Positions 5,836 through 6,163 of a stretch of 6,163 nt of DNA are shown here, piece by piece (position 1 is the first letter of the stretch; each line of letters opens with the position of its first letter). The stretch spans positions 1-6,163 of the forward strand of contig JAGVJW010000058.1 of the NCBI GenBank assembly GCA_020050895.1, written 5' to 3'. This DNA comes from a bacterium (GTDB taxonomy: Bacteria; Bacteroidota; Ignavibacteria; Kapaibacteriales; Kapaibacteriaceae). The position numbers and the translations under genes are program-made. The notes beneath the pieces are model-generated. The model made no database searches and was not told the origin of the DNA. It worked only from the letters and a program-made list of their open reading frames with translations.

Positions 5836-6163
5836 CATCACAGCCAGATTCTCCCACTACCTGGGAAAGCAACTGCCGTCGAAACATTTTGGAATTCTAC
5901 GGGCTCTCTTTGGTGCAATGATGGTGTTCAGTTGCACACGTTTCATCGCATTGGGATGGGTACAGGAACAATACGTCAAACCTATAATGCACTTCCCATA
6001 TCTGGGTTTTGAATGGGTGGAGACGTTAGGTTCACCTGGAATGGAAATTCTGTTTGGAATTATGTTGTGTTCAGCTCTCGGCGTCATGCTAGGTGCATGG
6101 TATCGAATGAACATCATCATTCTGTTCTTAACTTTTACATATATAGAACTGATTGATAAGACC
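5825..6163 (+). CDS. HTTM-domain membrane protein (vitamin K-dependent carboxylase-like), N-terminal part
   Basis: The frame is open to the right edge, giving 113 residues of the N-terminus. The start is ATG 5825, with a GTG directly before it in frame at 5822; it overlaps the last 11 bp of the imelysin gene, which suggests translational coupling. Three hydrophobic segments are visible: about 23-44, 73-92 and 96-110. Sequence landmarks match the HTTM family (related to gamma-glutamyl carboxylase): 'LRALFGAMMVFSCTRFIALGW' near 25-45, PYLGFEWVE at 58-66, then FLTFTYIELIDKT at 101-113. In the family this last block leads into the 'DK..Y.NH.YL' region that carries the catalytic lysine of the human enzyme; the lysine here would be Lys112, by my recollection of the alignment. 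Many bacterial members have no known carboxylase activity, so the reaction and substrate are unknown. Neighbouring imelysin and DUF4856 genes suggest a role in the same envelope system. Confidence 0.8.
   Translation, partial: MAINITARFSHYLGKQLPSKHFGILRALFGAMMVFSCTRFIALGWVQEQYVKPIMHFPYLGFEWVETLGSPGMEILFGIMLCSALGVMLGAWYRMNIIILFLTFTYIELIDKT

Overview
The window reads as a piece of a Bacteroidota-type chromosome. A SusD/RagB-type outer-membrane lipoprotein, a DUF4856-imelysin-HTTM gene set, weak Shine-Dalgarno sites and a TTTG / TAnnTTTG-like promoter all point to Bacteroidota or the related Kapabacteria/Ignavibacteria lineages. The placement is inferred from gene content; no rRNA or other marker gene is present. 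Base composition looks moderate (roughly 43% GC by eye).

Left part (1-667). The C-terminal 142 residues of a SusD-like nutrient-binding lipoprotein run off the left edge and end at 430. The following 237 bp carry a decaying, roughly 21-bp periodic motif, a small hairpin, and a strong intrinsic terminator (perfect 13-bp stem plus T tract) that closes the SusD transcription unit.

Middle part (668-3439). A small secreted protein with a TonB C-terminus-like domain (668-1063) converges on a minus-strand Y1/IS200-like (REP-associated type) HUH protein (1126-1584). The latter keeps the HxH metal motif but has Phe where the catalytic Tyr is expected. Divergent from it, 55 bp away, starts a 599-residue AsmA-like membrane-anchored protein (1640-3439), probably on a non-ATG codon. 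A 33-bp-period imperfect tandem repeat overlaps and follows its stop.

Right part (3440-6163). A probable operon begins behind a Bacteroidota-like promoter with a 23-bp imperfect palindrome at the expected transcription start. It encodes a DUF4856 lipoprotein (3575-4705), an imelysin-family lipoprotein with a changed GxHxxE motif (4741-5835), and the start of an HTTM-family membrane protein related to vitamin K-dependent gamma-glutamyl carboxylase, whose start overlaps the imelysin end by 11 bp and which runs off the right edge. Imelysin-family proteins are linked to iron uptake, so the likely role is a cell-envelope metal (iron) acquisition system of two surface lipoproteins plus a membrane enzyme. 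What the HTTM protein acts on is not known. This set is the most interesting content of the window.
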